Positions 53,534 through 61,902 of a stretch of 64,000 bases of DNA are shown here, in pieces. The stretch's first letter is position 1, and the number at the start of each line of letters is the position of its first letter. Both the position numbers and the translations under genes were made by a program. The notes under the pieces are model-generated. The model was not told the origin of the DNA. It searched no databases and saw only the letters and a program-made list of their open reading frames with translations. The DNA lies in the NCBI RefSeq assembly GCF_001590795.1, contig NZ_JXDL01000001.1:3583780-3647779 (forward strand), written 5' to 3'. The stretch comes from Bradyrhizobium sp. AT1 (lineage in GTDB: Bacteria; Pseudomonadota; Alphaproteobacteria; Rhizobiales; Xanthobacteraceae).

Positions 53534-55693
53534 TTGGCCAAGCCACCGATTCTGCCCGCTTATTACTATCTCGATCATTTCGTCGAGATGCTGGCATTCG
53601 TTCAGAAGACCTATGGCTCGGTCCTCTCCGGGGAACATCGCGCCTTTATTGCGCGCTTCGAGGGCATGTCGCGGGACGCGCGGTGCCTGCTGATCCGCAT
53701 GGTCAATCGGCGCGGCGCGATCTTCAACCGATCCCTGTTCAGCTATCCCGAGATTGCCGACGTCGGACGCGCGGCGGCGGAACTGATGGCGGCCGGTCAC
53801 GCCCGCGCGCTCGGCGAAGGCGACTACGCCGCGTTCGTGGCCTGCCTTCCCAGGGAGATTTTGGTCACGGGTGCACAGGCGGCCGGACGGGGCGACGTCC
53901 GGAAATCCTGGTCGAAGCCGAAATTCGTCGACTATTATCTCGAGCAGATCCCCTTCGCCGTCGCCGCGCAGCACTGCGGCGCGCACAAGTTCATCGCGCT
54001 CGACGGCACGAGGCCGATCGAGTTCCTCCTCTATCTCTATTTCGGCAAGACCCAGGTTGACCTGAAGAGTTTTGCGTTGCGCGATTTGGGCGTTCTGCGC
54101 ACCAACCAGGAGACGGCCTTCAGCGCGCGGTTCTCCGACGGAGATGAAGCCCTGGCTTCATTCCACTACAGCCAGGTCCTCGACCGCCTCGACGTCAAAT
54201 CGGACGCCGTTTGCAGACAGGCTGCCGTCGACATCCTCGCTGGCCCCGCCTGCGGCACCGAATACGCCGAGGAGCTGCGCAGCCGGGCGGCGCACCAGGC
54301 GGGATTGTTCTTCGAAAAGGCCGGCGATCACGATTTCGCCCGCCAGCTCTATCGCGCCGGCGCTTCGGCAGACTGCAATGAACGCCTGGTGCGTCTGCTC
54401 TACAACGAAGGCGACCGCCCCGGAGCCGAGGCCTTGCTGCAACGAATGATCGACCAGCCGTCGAGCGATGGCGAGCATCTGTTCGCGACCGATTTCTACG
54501 CACGAAAGTTCGGCGGGCGACGGACGGGCCTCTACACCGAGCTCCTGCGATCCGGGCGGACGATCACGGTGGACGACACGCATCGCGGCAATCCTGAAGC
54601 GGGCGTGGCGGGCGTGCTGCGGCGCGACGGCGCGACCGTCTTTCATACGGAGAATATGCTGTGGCACACCCTGTTCGGCCTGCTGTTCTGGGATGAGCTG
54701 TTCGAGAGCGCGCAACTGCCGAGCGGCTTCGATTGGGTGCCGCATTGCCTGAGGGATCGCAGCTTCAGCCGGCTGTTTGCGGCCTCGATCGCGGAAAAAA
54801 TCGGCGCGATCGAAGCCGGGACGGCGCTGCCCATGATCCTGCGGACCGTTGCGGCCCGGTGGGGACGGCCCAATGGCATCTTCGCCTGGGACCATTTTCA
54901 GATCGAGGCCTTGCGCGCGTTGCTGCAGGGCGTGCATCCCTCAGGCCTCGCGCGGATCGTTCGCGCCATGTGCGAGGATTTCCGCGGCATGCGCGACGGC
55001 TTTCCCGACCTGATGGTCGTCCGCGACGGACGCGTCTCGTTCATGGAGATCAAGGCTGCAGGCGACGTTATCAGACGCAATCAATTGACCCGGCTTCACC
55101 AGCTCGGCGCCGCCGGCATCACGGCCGAGATCGGCCGTGTCGACTATGGCTTCGATCCGGACCAGGACTATGTCGTCGTGGATATCGAGACGACCGGCGC
55201 GTTCTCGAACGGTGACCGCATCACCGAAATCGGCGCGGTCAAGGTCCGCAATCATCAGGTGGTCGACGAGTGGCATAGCCTGATCAATCCACAACGTCCC
55301 ATCCCCTGGAAGATCACCCAGCTGACAGGGATCACGAACGAGATGGTGCGGAACGCCCCGGTGTTTGCCGAAGTGAGCGAGAGCTTCCTCGATTTTATGG
55401 CCGACGGCATCTTCGTCGCCCATAACGTCAACTTCGATTATGGTTTCATCGCCTACGAGTACCAGCGGCTGGAGCGTCGCTTCCGGTTTCCGAAGCTTTG
55501 TACGTGCGCCGGGATGCGCCGCCGCTATCCAGGACACGAATCCTACGGTTTGGGAAAGCTGTGCGATATCTATGGAATTGCGCTGCCCAATCATCATCGC
55601 GCGCTGTGCGACGCGCGGGCCTCCGCGCATCTGCTGAACCTCATCAACCACAAGCGTGATGACGATTTGACCGCGGATGTCGAGGCCGCCTAG
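53534..55693 (+). CDS. FAN1-like VRR-NUC nuclease fused to DEDDh exonuclease
   Basis: 719 residues from TTG at 53534 (AAGG about 6 bases upstream; next ATG at 53588). Helical N-terminal half like bacterial FAN1. VRR-NUC domain (about 455-530) with PD-(D/E)xK residues in DGFPDLMVV (near 488) and FMEIKAAGD (near 504). C-terminal DnaQ-like exonuclease (545-705): DIETTG at about 550, NVNFDYGF, HHRALCDA. FAN1 enzymes cut 5' flaps and unhook DNA crosslinks; the exonuclease adds a trimming activity. The SOS box upstream fits a damage-induced repair enzyme. Confidence 0.88.
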   Translation: MAKPPILPAYYYLDHFVEMLAFVQKTYGSVLSGEHRAFIARFEGMSRDARCLLIRMVNRRGAIFNRSLFSYPEIADVGRAAAELMAAGHARALGEGDYAAFVACLPREILVTGAQAAGRGDVRKSWSKPKFVDYYLEQIPFAVAAQHCGAHKFIALDGTRPIEFLLYLYFGKTQVDLKSFALRDLGVLRTNQETAFSARFSDGDEALASFHYSQVLDRLDVKSDAVCRQAAVDILAGPACGTEYAEELRSRAAHQAGLFFEKAGDHDFARQLYRAGASADCNERLVRLLYNEGDRPGAEALLQRMIDQPSSDGEHLFATDFYARKFGGRRTGLYTELLRSGRTITVDDTHRGNPEAGVAGVLRRDGATVFHTENMLWHTLFGLLFWDELFESAQLPSGFDWVPHCLRDRSFSRLFAASIAEKIGAIEAGTALPMILRTVAARWGRPNGIFAWDHFQIEALRALLQGVHPSGLARIVRAMCEDFRGMRDGFPDLMVVRDGRVSFMEIKAAGDVIRRNQLTRLHQLGAAGITAEIGRVDYGFDPDQDYVVVDIETTGAFSNGDRITEIGAVKVRNHQVVDEWHSLINPQRPIPWKITQLTGITNEMVRNAPVFAEVSESFLDFMADGIFVAHNVNFDYGFIAYEYQRLERRFRFPKLCTCAGMRRRYPGHESYGLGKLCDIYGIALPNHHRALCDARASAHLLNLINHKRDDDLTADVEAA

Positions 55694-55880
55694 CGGAGCC
55701 AGCCGGCGTTTGATCCCCGAAGGAAGGCGATTTCCTATGCCTGAGGACAGCGCGAACTGCCGGCCGAAGTGCGGAACGCGTGGACAAGCCCGGCCCTGCC
55801 GTTTCGGAATCCCTGCCCCGTGCTAAGCGCCGGGAACGAGCAGGGGCGGCGCGGATTCGTCCCGGCGAGGAGCGATCTCG

Positions 55881-56150
55881 ATGCTAATGACCAGGGAAAG
55901 ACGGCCGGCGATCCGCACGCTGCGCGGATGGGCGCTCGGCGTGCTGCAGGAGGCTGGCGCCATCCACGAATGCGAGGAGCATGGCTGGGCCAAGGACCGC
56001 GCCGACCCTCACGCCCGCGCACGCGCCATCGATCTCGCCCGCCAAGAACCGCCAGCCGGTGTTTCTCCCGATGAGGCGATCGCGGAGATCCGCGACGTCC
56101 TCGATTCCATCGGAGACATTTGTCCGGAATGCCCGGACGGAGATTGCTGA
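55881..56150 (+). CDS. Small conserved-looking hypothetical protein
   Basis: 89 residues, GAGGAG Shine-Dalgarno about 9 bases before the ATG (a second ATG at 55887). Helical with RTLRGWALGVLQEAGAIHEC, then HEC-type and CPECPDGDC endings; five cysteines, four in the last 15 residues and one in HEC, could bind a metal. GC-rich, native codon use. No family known to me. Convergent with the Ku operon. Confidence 0.6.
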   Translation: MLMTRERRPAIRTLRGWALGVLQEAGAIHECEEHGWAKDRADPHARARAIDLARQEPPAGVSPDEAIAEIRDVLDSIGDICPECPDGDC

Positions 56151-56196
56151 CGCGGCACCGATCGGGATATCCGAGCCGCCGGCTTCCGTTCGATGG

Positions 56197-56541
56197 CTAG
56201 TCCTCGGCGGTCTCTCTCCGCCGCTGCACCTCGGCGTACCATGCGGCGTAGGGCGTGTTTTTCGCCATGTGCCGGTTGAGGTCGGGAGCGCCGTCCGGCC
56301 ACCACACCGGGCCGCGCTCGCCGAGGGCGCGCTTCGCGTCGTCGACGGCGCGATGGGCCGCCGCTTCCGCCTCGGCATCGTCCGCCGCCTTGGCATCGCG
56401 GACCGCGCGCCGCGCCGTCATCAGGCGCTTGACCAGCTCGGACTTGTCCCGCTCGCTCAGATGCGGATTCGCCATCCGCCACAGCCGTCCGCGGACGACG
56501 AAATATCGGCCGTCCGGGGTGACCGGATGTTTCACGCTCAA
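56197..56541 (-). CDS. Hypothetical protein coupled to Ku
   Basis: 114 residues. Begins MSVKHPVTPDGRYFVVRGRL, a compact beta start, then a long charged helix (SERDKSELVKRLMTARRAVR) and WWPDGAPDLNRHMAKNTPYA. It overlaps the end of the Ku gene by 4 bases (ATGA), so it is translated from the same mRNA. A similar small gene is often seen beside ku in rhizobia; its function is unknown. Confidence 0.8.
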   Translation of the reverse strand: MSVKHPVTPDGRYFVVRGRLWRMANPHLSERDKSELVKRLMTARRAVRDAKAADDAEAEAAAHRAVDDAKRALGERGPVWWPDGAPDLNRHMAKNTPYAAWYAEVQRRRETAED

Positions 56542-57476
56542 GCCGACTTCCGCCGCGCTCCCGTCGCCGGCTTCTTCGCCGCCGCTTCCTTCGGTTGCTT
56601 CTTGCCCGCGATCGGCATCAGCATCTCCTTCTGTCCGGCCGCCGCCTTCTTCGGCTTCTTCGCCGGCTTGTCGGCCTTCGCAGGCGCGGCCTCCTTCCCG
56701 GCTGCCTTGCCGACGCTCCGGCGCAGCGCCTCCATGAGGTCGACGACGTTCTCGCCTTTCGGCCGCTCCTTGGGCTGGATCACCTTGCCGGCGCGCTTTT
56801 CGTTGATCAGGTCGATCAGCGCCGTCTCGTAATGGTCCTCGAACTTGTCAGGCTCGAAGCGCCCGGCTTTCTGGTTCACGATGTGCCTGGCGAGATCGAG
56901 CATGTCCTTGGTGACCTTCACGTCCTGGATATCGTCGAAATATTCATTCTCGCCGCGCACCTCGTAGGGATAGCGCAGAAGCGTGCCGACGAGGCCCTTG
57001 TCCATCGGCTCCAGCGCGATGATGTGCTCGCGGTTGGTCAGCACCACGCGCCCGATCGCGACCTTGTCCATCTCGCGGATGGTCTCGCGGATCACCGCGA
57101 AAGCGTCGTGGCCGACCTTGCCGTCGGGGCGGATGTAGTAGGGCCGGATCAAATAGCGCGGGTCGATGTCCGATCTGTCGACGAACTCGTCGATCTCGAT
57201 GGTGCGCGTGGATTCCAGCGCGATCTCCTCGAGCTCGTCCTTGGAAACCTCGATGTACTGCCCCTTCTCCAGCTCATAGCCCTTGACGATGTCCTCGTTC
57301 GGCACCTCGTCGCCGGTCTCGGCGTCCACCTTCAGATATTTGACGCGGTGGCCGGTCTGCCTGTTGAGCTGGTTGAACGAGATCTTCTCGCTCTCGGAGG
57401 TGGCCGGAAAGAGCGCCACGGGACAGGTGACGAGCGACAGTCTCAGGAAGCCTTTCCAATTGGCGCGGGGGGCCAT
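56538..57476 (-). CDS. ku: Ku protein of non-homologous end joining
   Basis: 312 residues, normal for bacterial Ku. APRANWKGFLRLSLVTCPVALFPA start, HRVKYLKVDAETGDEVPNEDIVKGYE, and RYLIRPYYIRPDGKVGHDAF; a Lys/Ala/Pro-rich C-terminal tail (about 260-312) like those that contact LigD or DNA. Forms a homodimer ring on double-strand ends. ligD is not in this window. No LexA box found upstream. Confidence 0.96.
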   Translation of the reverse strand: MAPRANWKGFLRLSLVTCPVALFPATSESEKISFNQLNRQTGHRVKYLKVDAETGDEVPNEDIVKGYELEKGQYIEVSKDELEEIALESTRTIEIDEFVDRSDIDPRYLIRPYYIRPDGKVGHDAFAVIRETIREMDKVAIGRVVLTNREHIIALEPMDKGLVGTLLRYPYEVRGENEYFDDIQDVKVTKDMLDLARHIVNQKAGRFEPDKFEDHYETALIDLINEKRAGKVIQPKERPKGENVVDLMEALRRSVGKAAGKEAAPAKADKPAKKPKKAAAGQKEMLMPIAGKKQPKEAAAKKPATGARRKSA

Positions 57477-57593
57477 GTACGCAGAACTCCGGTTCGAGGC
57501 GGCTTGGATTCAAGACGAACGGCCGGCCCGGGTTCCGACATGGCATGTGGATAAAAGTGCAACCCTCCGAATTCAGGCGTTTTTACATTCCCA

Positions 57594-58271
57594 TCAATTC
57601 TTGTTCTTTGACCTTGCCGCCGGCAAACATCCCCCCGCGCGGTCCTTGCCGCCGTGCGCGGCGATGAACATGGCGACGGCCGACCGGCAATAGGATTCGA
57701 TTTCGTCGTCGTCCTCTGCTCTCGCCTGATCGAAGCGTGCGATCATCAGGAGATCGGATCCTTTGAAAAGCGCGGCGAACAAGCGGGCGGACTGGAGAGG
57801 ATCGGGGACGTTCAGAAGACCTTTCGCGTGCATCTGACACAACAGGGCCTCGATTTGGGCGGTGATATGGGCGGGGCGGGCTTCGTAATGGAGCTTGCTT
57901 AACGACTTTTGATTTGTCGTGTCGGCCATGATCATGGCTTCGACATTGCGGACTTCCGGCTTCAACAGCGTGCGAAGCAGGGATGATCCCACCGCTATGA
58001 GTTGATCTTCGGCCGAACCATCGACGCCTTCAAAAAGGGCCTGGGCAAACTCATGGCAGCCGGCCGCCATGGCTGCGCTGAACAGCGCCTCCTTGTTCTC
58101 GAAGTGCCTGTAGATGCTGAGCTTGGATATCTTCGCCCGCTGCGCGACCTTGTCCAACGTCGTCGCCTGAAAGCCTAATTCCACAAAGAGTTCGCTCGCG
58201 GCATCGAGGATGGTTTGGCCAAGCGCCTCGTTGGCGGGCCGGCCGCGCCGGCCCTGTCTGTTTTCGGTCAC
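57594..58271 (-). CDS. TetR/AcrR-family regulator
   Basis: 225 residues. N-terminal HTH (about 15-60): ASELFVELGFQATTLDKVAQ, then KISKLSIYRHFENKEALF. The C-terminal domain resembles AcrR-C type. Divergent from the FAD oxidoreductase gene with promoter elements in the 93-base gap, so it probably represses that gene and the monooxygenase gene after it. Confidence 0.88.
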   Translation of the reverse strand: MTENRQGRRGRPANEALGQTILDAASELFVELGFQATTLDKVAQRAKISKLSIYRHFENKEALFSAAMAAGCHEFAQALFEGVDGSAEDQLIAVGSSLLRTLLKPEVRNVEAMIMADTTNQKSLSKLHYEARPAHITAQIEALLCQMHAKGLLNVPDPLQSARLFAALFKGSDLLMIARFDQARAEDDDEIESYCRSAVAMFIAAHGGKDRAGGCLPAARSKNKN

Positions 58272-58285
58272 GACAATTCCAGTAC

Positions 58286-58315
58286 TTGACAGTATCCCAA
58301 TTCTGACATTACGAT
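58286..58315 (+). promoter_or_regulatory. Promoter of the FAD oxidoreductase gene
   Basis: TTGACA at 58286-58291, 18-base spacer, TACGAT at 58310-58315. The ATG at 58365 is about 43 bases downstream of the expected start site. GTATC/GATAC half-sites flank the spacer and may bind the TetR protein. Confidence 0.5.
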
Positions 58316-58364
58316 ACCACGCAGTACCTTAAATGCGCAAGCCAGTGTGTGGGAGCCCATCATC

Positions 58365-59258
58365 ATGGATGACGTCATCATCATCGGCGGCAGCTTTGCC
58401 GGTCTCGCGGGCGCCCTGCAGCTCGGCCGTGCCCGCCGCAAGGTCACCGTTCTCGATACCGGCCTGCCGCGCAACCTCTTCGCCGGCCACTCGCATGGTC
58501 TGCTCGGCCACGACCACAAGCCGCCGCTGGACATCCTGGCCGAGGCGCGGCGGCAGCTGGCGCGTTATCCCACGATCAAGCTGGTCAGGGCCCGGGCCCA
58601 CAGCGTCTCGGGCACCATCGACGATTTCAACGTCCTCACGTCCGAGGGCGAAAGCCATGGGGCGCGGCGTCTGATCCTGAGCTATGGCGTCGCCGACCAG
58701 ATGCCTGATGTTCCGGGCTACGCCGATTGCTGGGGCACGTCGATCGTGCCCTGCCCCTATTGCGACGGCTTTGAAGTCGCCGGCCGGCATTGGGGCCTCG
58801 TCTGGTCCAGCCCGCAGTCGCACAATCAGGCCAGGCTGTTCCTCGATTGGACCGACAAGTTGACTGTCTTTGCCGATGGTCACGACATTCCGCCCGATAT
58901 CCAGGCCGATCTGGCGCGCCGCAACATCCCCGTTGTCGATGGCCGGATCGTCGAGATCGCCCATCACAAGGGCCATATCGCCACCGTCAATCTCGCGACC
59001 GGCCACAAGGTCGCGGTCGACATCCTGTTCGCCAATCCGCGCACCAAGCCGTCCGCAAGCCTGCATGAATCACTGGGCCTTGCCACCGTGCCTACGCCCG
59101 TCGGCATCGTCCTCAAGGTCGACGAGCGCCGCCAAACCAGCATGCCCGGCATCTACGCCGCCGGCGACCTCGCCACGCCCTTCTTGCCCTCGGTCACCCA
59201 GGCATCATCGCAGGGCGCGATGGCGGGTATCTTCGCCCAGCAGTCGATGGTGGTTTGA
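58365..59258 (+). CDS. NAD(P)/FAD-dependent oxidoreductase, thioredoxin-reductase-like
   Basis: 297 residues from the ATG at 58365. FAD motif DVIIIGGSFAGLAGALQLGRAR; PCPYCDGFEV keeps the CxxC of thioredoxin reductases (here CPYC), and GIYAAGDLATPFLPSVTQASSQG is the second FAD motif. The NADPH-binding region is less regular (WGLVWSSPQSHNQ lacks GxGxxA). It may act on a small disulfide or another substrate. Under a TetR regulator. Confidence 0.88.
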   Translation: MDDVIIIGGSFAGLAGALQLGRARRKVTVLDTGLPRNLFAGHSHGLLGHDHKPPLDILAEARRQLARYPTIKLVRARAHSVSGTIDDFNVLTSEGESHGARRLILSYGVADQMPDVPGYADCWGTSIVPCPYCDGFEVAGRHWGLVWSSPQSHNQARLFLDWTDKLTVFADGHDIPPDIQADLARRNIPVVDGRIVEIAHHKGHIATVNLATGHKVAVDILFANPRTKPSASLHESLGLATVPTPVGIVLKVDERRQTSMPGIYAAGDLATPFLPSVTQASSQGAMAGIFAQQSMVV

Positions 59259-59313
59259 GAGCAAGCAGCATCGGTCATGCCAGTTTCAATTTCGCATAGA
59301 AGGGAGCACCACC

Positions 59314-59691
59314 ATGGCCGTCTTCAAGCCATTCAAGCCGCTCGACGATAATTTTCCGTTTGAGCGCCAACTCGGTATCGCGGCCGCGCCTGTCGTGCTC
59401 ATCAACCTCTTCATGGTCGATTCCGCCGACGAAGCGGGCTTCCTGGACGCTTTCAAGGCGGCTGCCGAGATCATAACGAAGCAACCGGGCTTCATCTCAA
59501 TGCAACTGCACCGAGCGATCGGCGATAGCCCGACTTACCTGAACTATGTGGTGTGGGAATCCACCGAGACGGTCCGCGCCGCCTTCACTGATCCCGAGTT
59601 CCTCGCGAAACTTCCGGCATATCCGTCATCGGTCGTAGCCCGCCCGCACCTGTTCCAAAAGGTCGCCGTCCCCGGCTTTTGCACGGCCTGA
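59314..59691 (+). CDS. Antibiotic biosynthesis monooxygenase (ABM) domain protein
   Basis: 125 residues, AGAAGGGAG before the ATG. ABM-type ferredoxin-like fold: VVLINLFMVDSADEAGFLDAFKAAAEI, KQPGFISMQLHRAIGDS, YLNYVVWESTETVRAAFTDPEF. Members are cofactor-free monooxygenases or heme-degrading enzymes; which one is not clear. 55 bases after the oxidoreductase gene, so probably co-transcribed. Confidence 0.85.
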   Translation: MAVFKPFKPLDDNFPFERQLGIAAAPVVLINLFMVDSADEAGFLDAFKAAAEIITKQPGFISMQLHRAIGDSPTYLNYVVWESTETVRAAFTDPEFLAKLPAYPSSVVARPHLFQKVAVPGFCTA

Positions 59692-59742
59692 CTCCGGAAA
59701 TATGGCAAGGCGCGGTGCTGGTTTTAGAGCGTAGATCGGAGC

Positions 59743-60222
59743 ATGAGCATGGCCGTCGAACCCGACAGCGCGGGTGTGCGCTTCCCTCCGCCCTTCGTCT
59801 ATCTGGGAGCACTGCTGTTGGGGCTGGCGGCAGAGCGGTTCGTCACCCCCAGCTCTTTCGGCGTCGACTGGCGGTTGCTGGTCGCGACGGGCGCGCTGCT
59901 GTTCGTTGCGGGCGCGGCGATGATGCTTGCGGCGGCGGGGCTGTTCCGACGGCTGGGCACCAACGTTCCGCCGTCGCAGCCGACGACCTTCATCGCAACG
60001 ACCGGCCCTTATCGGTGGACCCGCAATCCCATGTATCTCGGCATGGCACTCATCTATGCCGGCCTTGCAATCGGCTTCGACGGACCGATCGCCTTCGCCT
60101 TGCTCCCGTTGGTGCTGATCGCGATCCAGACGCAGGTGATCGCCCGCGAGGAGCGCTATCTCGAAGCGAAGTTCGGCAACGACTACCACCGCTACAAGGC
60201 CGAGGTTCGCCGCTGGCTCTGA
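59743..60222 (+). CDS. Isoprenylcysteine carboxyl methyltransferase (ICMT)-like membrane protein
   Basis: 159 residues with about four membrane helices. C-terminal ICMT/PEMT motifs: TTGPYRWTRNPMYLGMALIYAG and EERYLEAKFGNDYHRYKAEVRRWL, the signature of SAM-dependent membrane methyltransferases in bacteria. Substrate unknown. Confidence 0.88.
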   Translation: MSMAVEPDSAGVRFPPPFVYLGALLLGLAAERFVTPSSFGVDWRLLVATGALLFVAGAAMMLAAAGLFRRLGTNVPPSQPTTFIATTGPYRWTRNPMYLGMALIYAGLAIGFDGPIAFALLPLVLIAIQTQVIAREERYLEAKFGNDYHRYKAEVRRWL

Positions 60223-60365
60223 CGATTGCGCCGCTGCCCTCTGCGCGGCCGCCCGTCAGCAGCTTTGCCAACAGATCGCTGTCGTTACCCCGAGCAGCCT
60301 TCAGTATCTGGAAAGTATCCATCCGTCTTGCAGGGCCGTCGGCTATCCAACAACAGGGTGCATCA

Positions 60366-60824
60366 ATGGTCTACAAACTAATCGTCAAGAAAGAGATCCG
60401 CAGGAGCTTCGATCATGTCAACAACCAGCGTTGGGATGACGCTGCAAAGGGCCTGACACCGAACGCGTATCACTGGGTTGCCGGAGATCATGCGTTGGGA
60501 GGTGAGCGACATGGAAAGCAATCGGTAAAGCAGTGGTTCGAGCGCATGGGCCGTGTTTTCCCGAAGCTGCTCATCGATATCGAGCAGGTCGAGGTGACGG
60601 GTTGGCCATGGAAGACCACGGTGTTCGTCAAGTGGCGGGCCAACGCGAGGCTACTGGACGGCCAAAGCTCGTATGTGAACAGGGGCGTCCACGTCTTCAA
60701 GTTGCGATGGGGCAAGGTTCATTCGATTGAGGAATACTTCGACTCGCAGGCTGCAGAACGAAGCCTCGCGATCCAAGCTCGTGCCGGTTTGGATGAAGCT
60801 GCGGCTGGACCAATCGTGAGCTAA
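60366..60824 (+). CDS. NTF2-like (SnoaL-type) protein
   Basis: 152 residues from the ATG at 60366. NTF2-like cone fold pattern: NQRWDDAAKGLTPNAYHWVAGDHALGGERHGKQSVKQWFERM, then VTGWPWKTTVFVKWRANARL and RGVHVFKLRWGKVHSIEEYFDS. Small enzymes or binding proteins such as SnoaL cyclases and ketosteroid isomerases share this fold; the reaction is unknown. Confidence 0.8.
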   Translation: MVYKLIVKKEIRRSFDHVNNQRWDDAAKGLTPNAYHWVAGDHALGGERHGKQSVKQWFERMGRVFPKLLIDIEQVEVTGWPWKTTVFVKWRANARLLDGQSSYVNRGVHVFKLRWGKVHSIEEYFDSQAAERSLAIQARAGLDEAAAGPIVS

Positions 60825-60869
60825 CGCGGGATCATCCGTGTGATGCCGCCATCAGAACAAGGGTGTGGC

Positions 60870-61733
60870 ATGGAAGAGCAAAATGCTGATCAGGTCGCCG
60901 GCTGGAATGGCCAAAGCGGGGAGCGCTGGGTCGCCTACCAGGCCCGGCTCGACGCCATGGCGGCGGTGTTCGGCCAGGCCGCGATCGAAGCCGCCGCGCC
61001 CGCGACGGGCGAGCGCGTGCTGGACATCGGCTGCGGTGCGGGCGCGTCGAGTCTGGCTCTGGCCGCCCGCGTCGGCGCGGCAGGCCATGTGCTGGGCGTG
61101 GACATATCCGAAGCGCTGATCGGCCGAGCGCGCGCGCTTGCGCCACAGGATACGCCGCTCCAATTCAGGGTGGCCGACGCCAGCAGCGCCGAGTTGCCCG
61201 AGGGTGTGTTCGACATCCTGTTCTCGCGCTTCGGAGTGATGTTCTTTGACGATCCTACGGCGGCGTTCGCTCATATGCGCCGTGCCCTCAAGCCGGGCGG
61301 GCGGGTCGCTTTCGTCTGCTGGCGCAGCATGGCCGAGAACGATTGGGTGCGCCTGCCGATGGATGCGATCAAAGGCATCGTCCCGCCGACGGCGCCGCCC
61401 GATCCCGAAGCGCCCGGCCCATTCTCGTTCGGCGACCGGGGGCGGGTGGCTCGCATCCTGACGGCGGCCGGCTTCACCGACATCGCTCTCGCGCCCTTCG
61501 ATGCTTCCATCCCGTTTGGCGAGGGCGCGACGCGGGACGCGGCGATCGACGAGGCGGTGAAGATGACGTTCGAGGTCGGCCCGCTGTCGCGCGTGCTCGC
61601 TGGTCAGCCCGACGACATCCGCGCCCGCGCATCGGCCGCGGTTCGCGCCGCCTTCGCGGGCTGCCCCGGCGAGCGATCGGTGATGATCGGCAGAACGACG
61701 TGGATCGTCACGGCGCGCAATCCGGCAAGCTGA
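60870..61733 (+). CDS. SAM-dependent methyltransferase, class I
   Basis: 287 residues from the ATG at 60870, with AAGGG about 6 bases upstream; a GTG at 60840 would add 10. SAM-binding motif I VLDIGCGAGASSLALAARVG, motif II LGVDISEALIGRARALA, DILFSRFGVMFFDDPTAAFAHMRRALKPGGRVAFVCWRS. Resembles UbiE-type small-molecule methyltransferases. Alone or loosely linked to the NTF2-like gene. Confidence 0.9.
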   Translation: MEEQNADQVAGWNGQSGERWVAYQARLDAMAAVFGQAAIEAAAPATGERVLDIGCGAGASSLALAARVGAAGHVLGVDISEALIGRARALAPQDTPLQFRVADASSAELPEGVFDILFSRFGVMFFDDPTAAFAHMRRALKPGGRVAFVCWRSMAENDWVRLPMDAIKGIVPPTAPPDPEAPGPFSFGDRGRVARILTAAGFTDIALAPFDASIPFGEGATRDAAIDEAVKMTFEVGPLSRVLAGQPDDIRARASAAVRAAFAGCPGERSVMIGRTTWIVTARNPAS

Positions 61734-61902
61734 ACGTGGCCTTGCGCGGCCAGTTCAGAGATCATCCGAGCGGCCCGTTCAAGGATCGCGCCACCCCCGG
61801 GAGGGGACGATGCAAGAAGCTCGGTGCGCTCGGGCAAAGTTCGATGCAAGCCAGCGCAATGAGCAACCGCTGCGGTGGTCGCTTGCAATGGTCGCCACAT
61901 TC

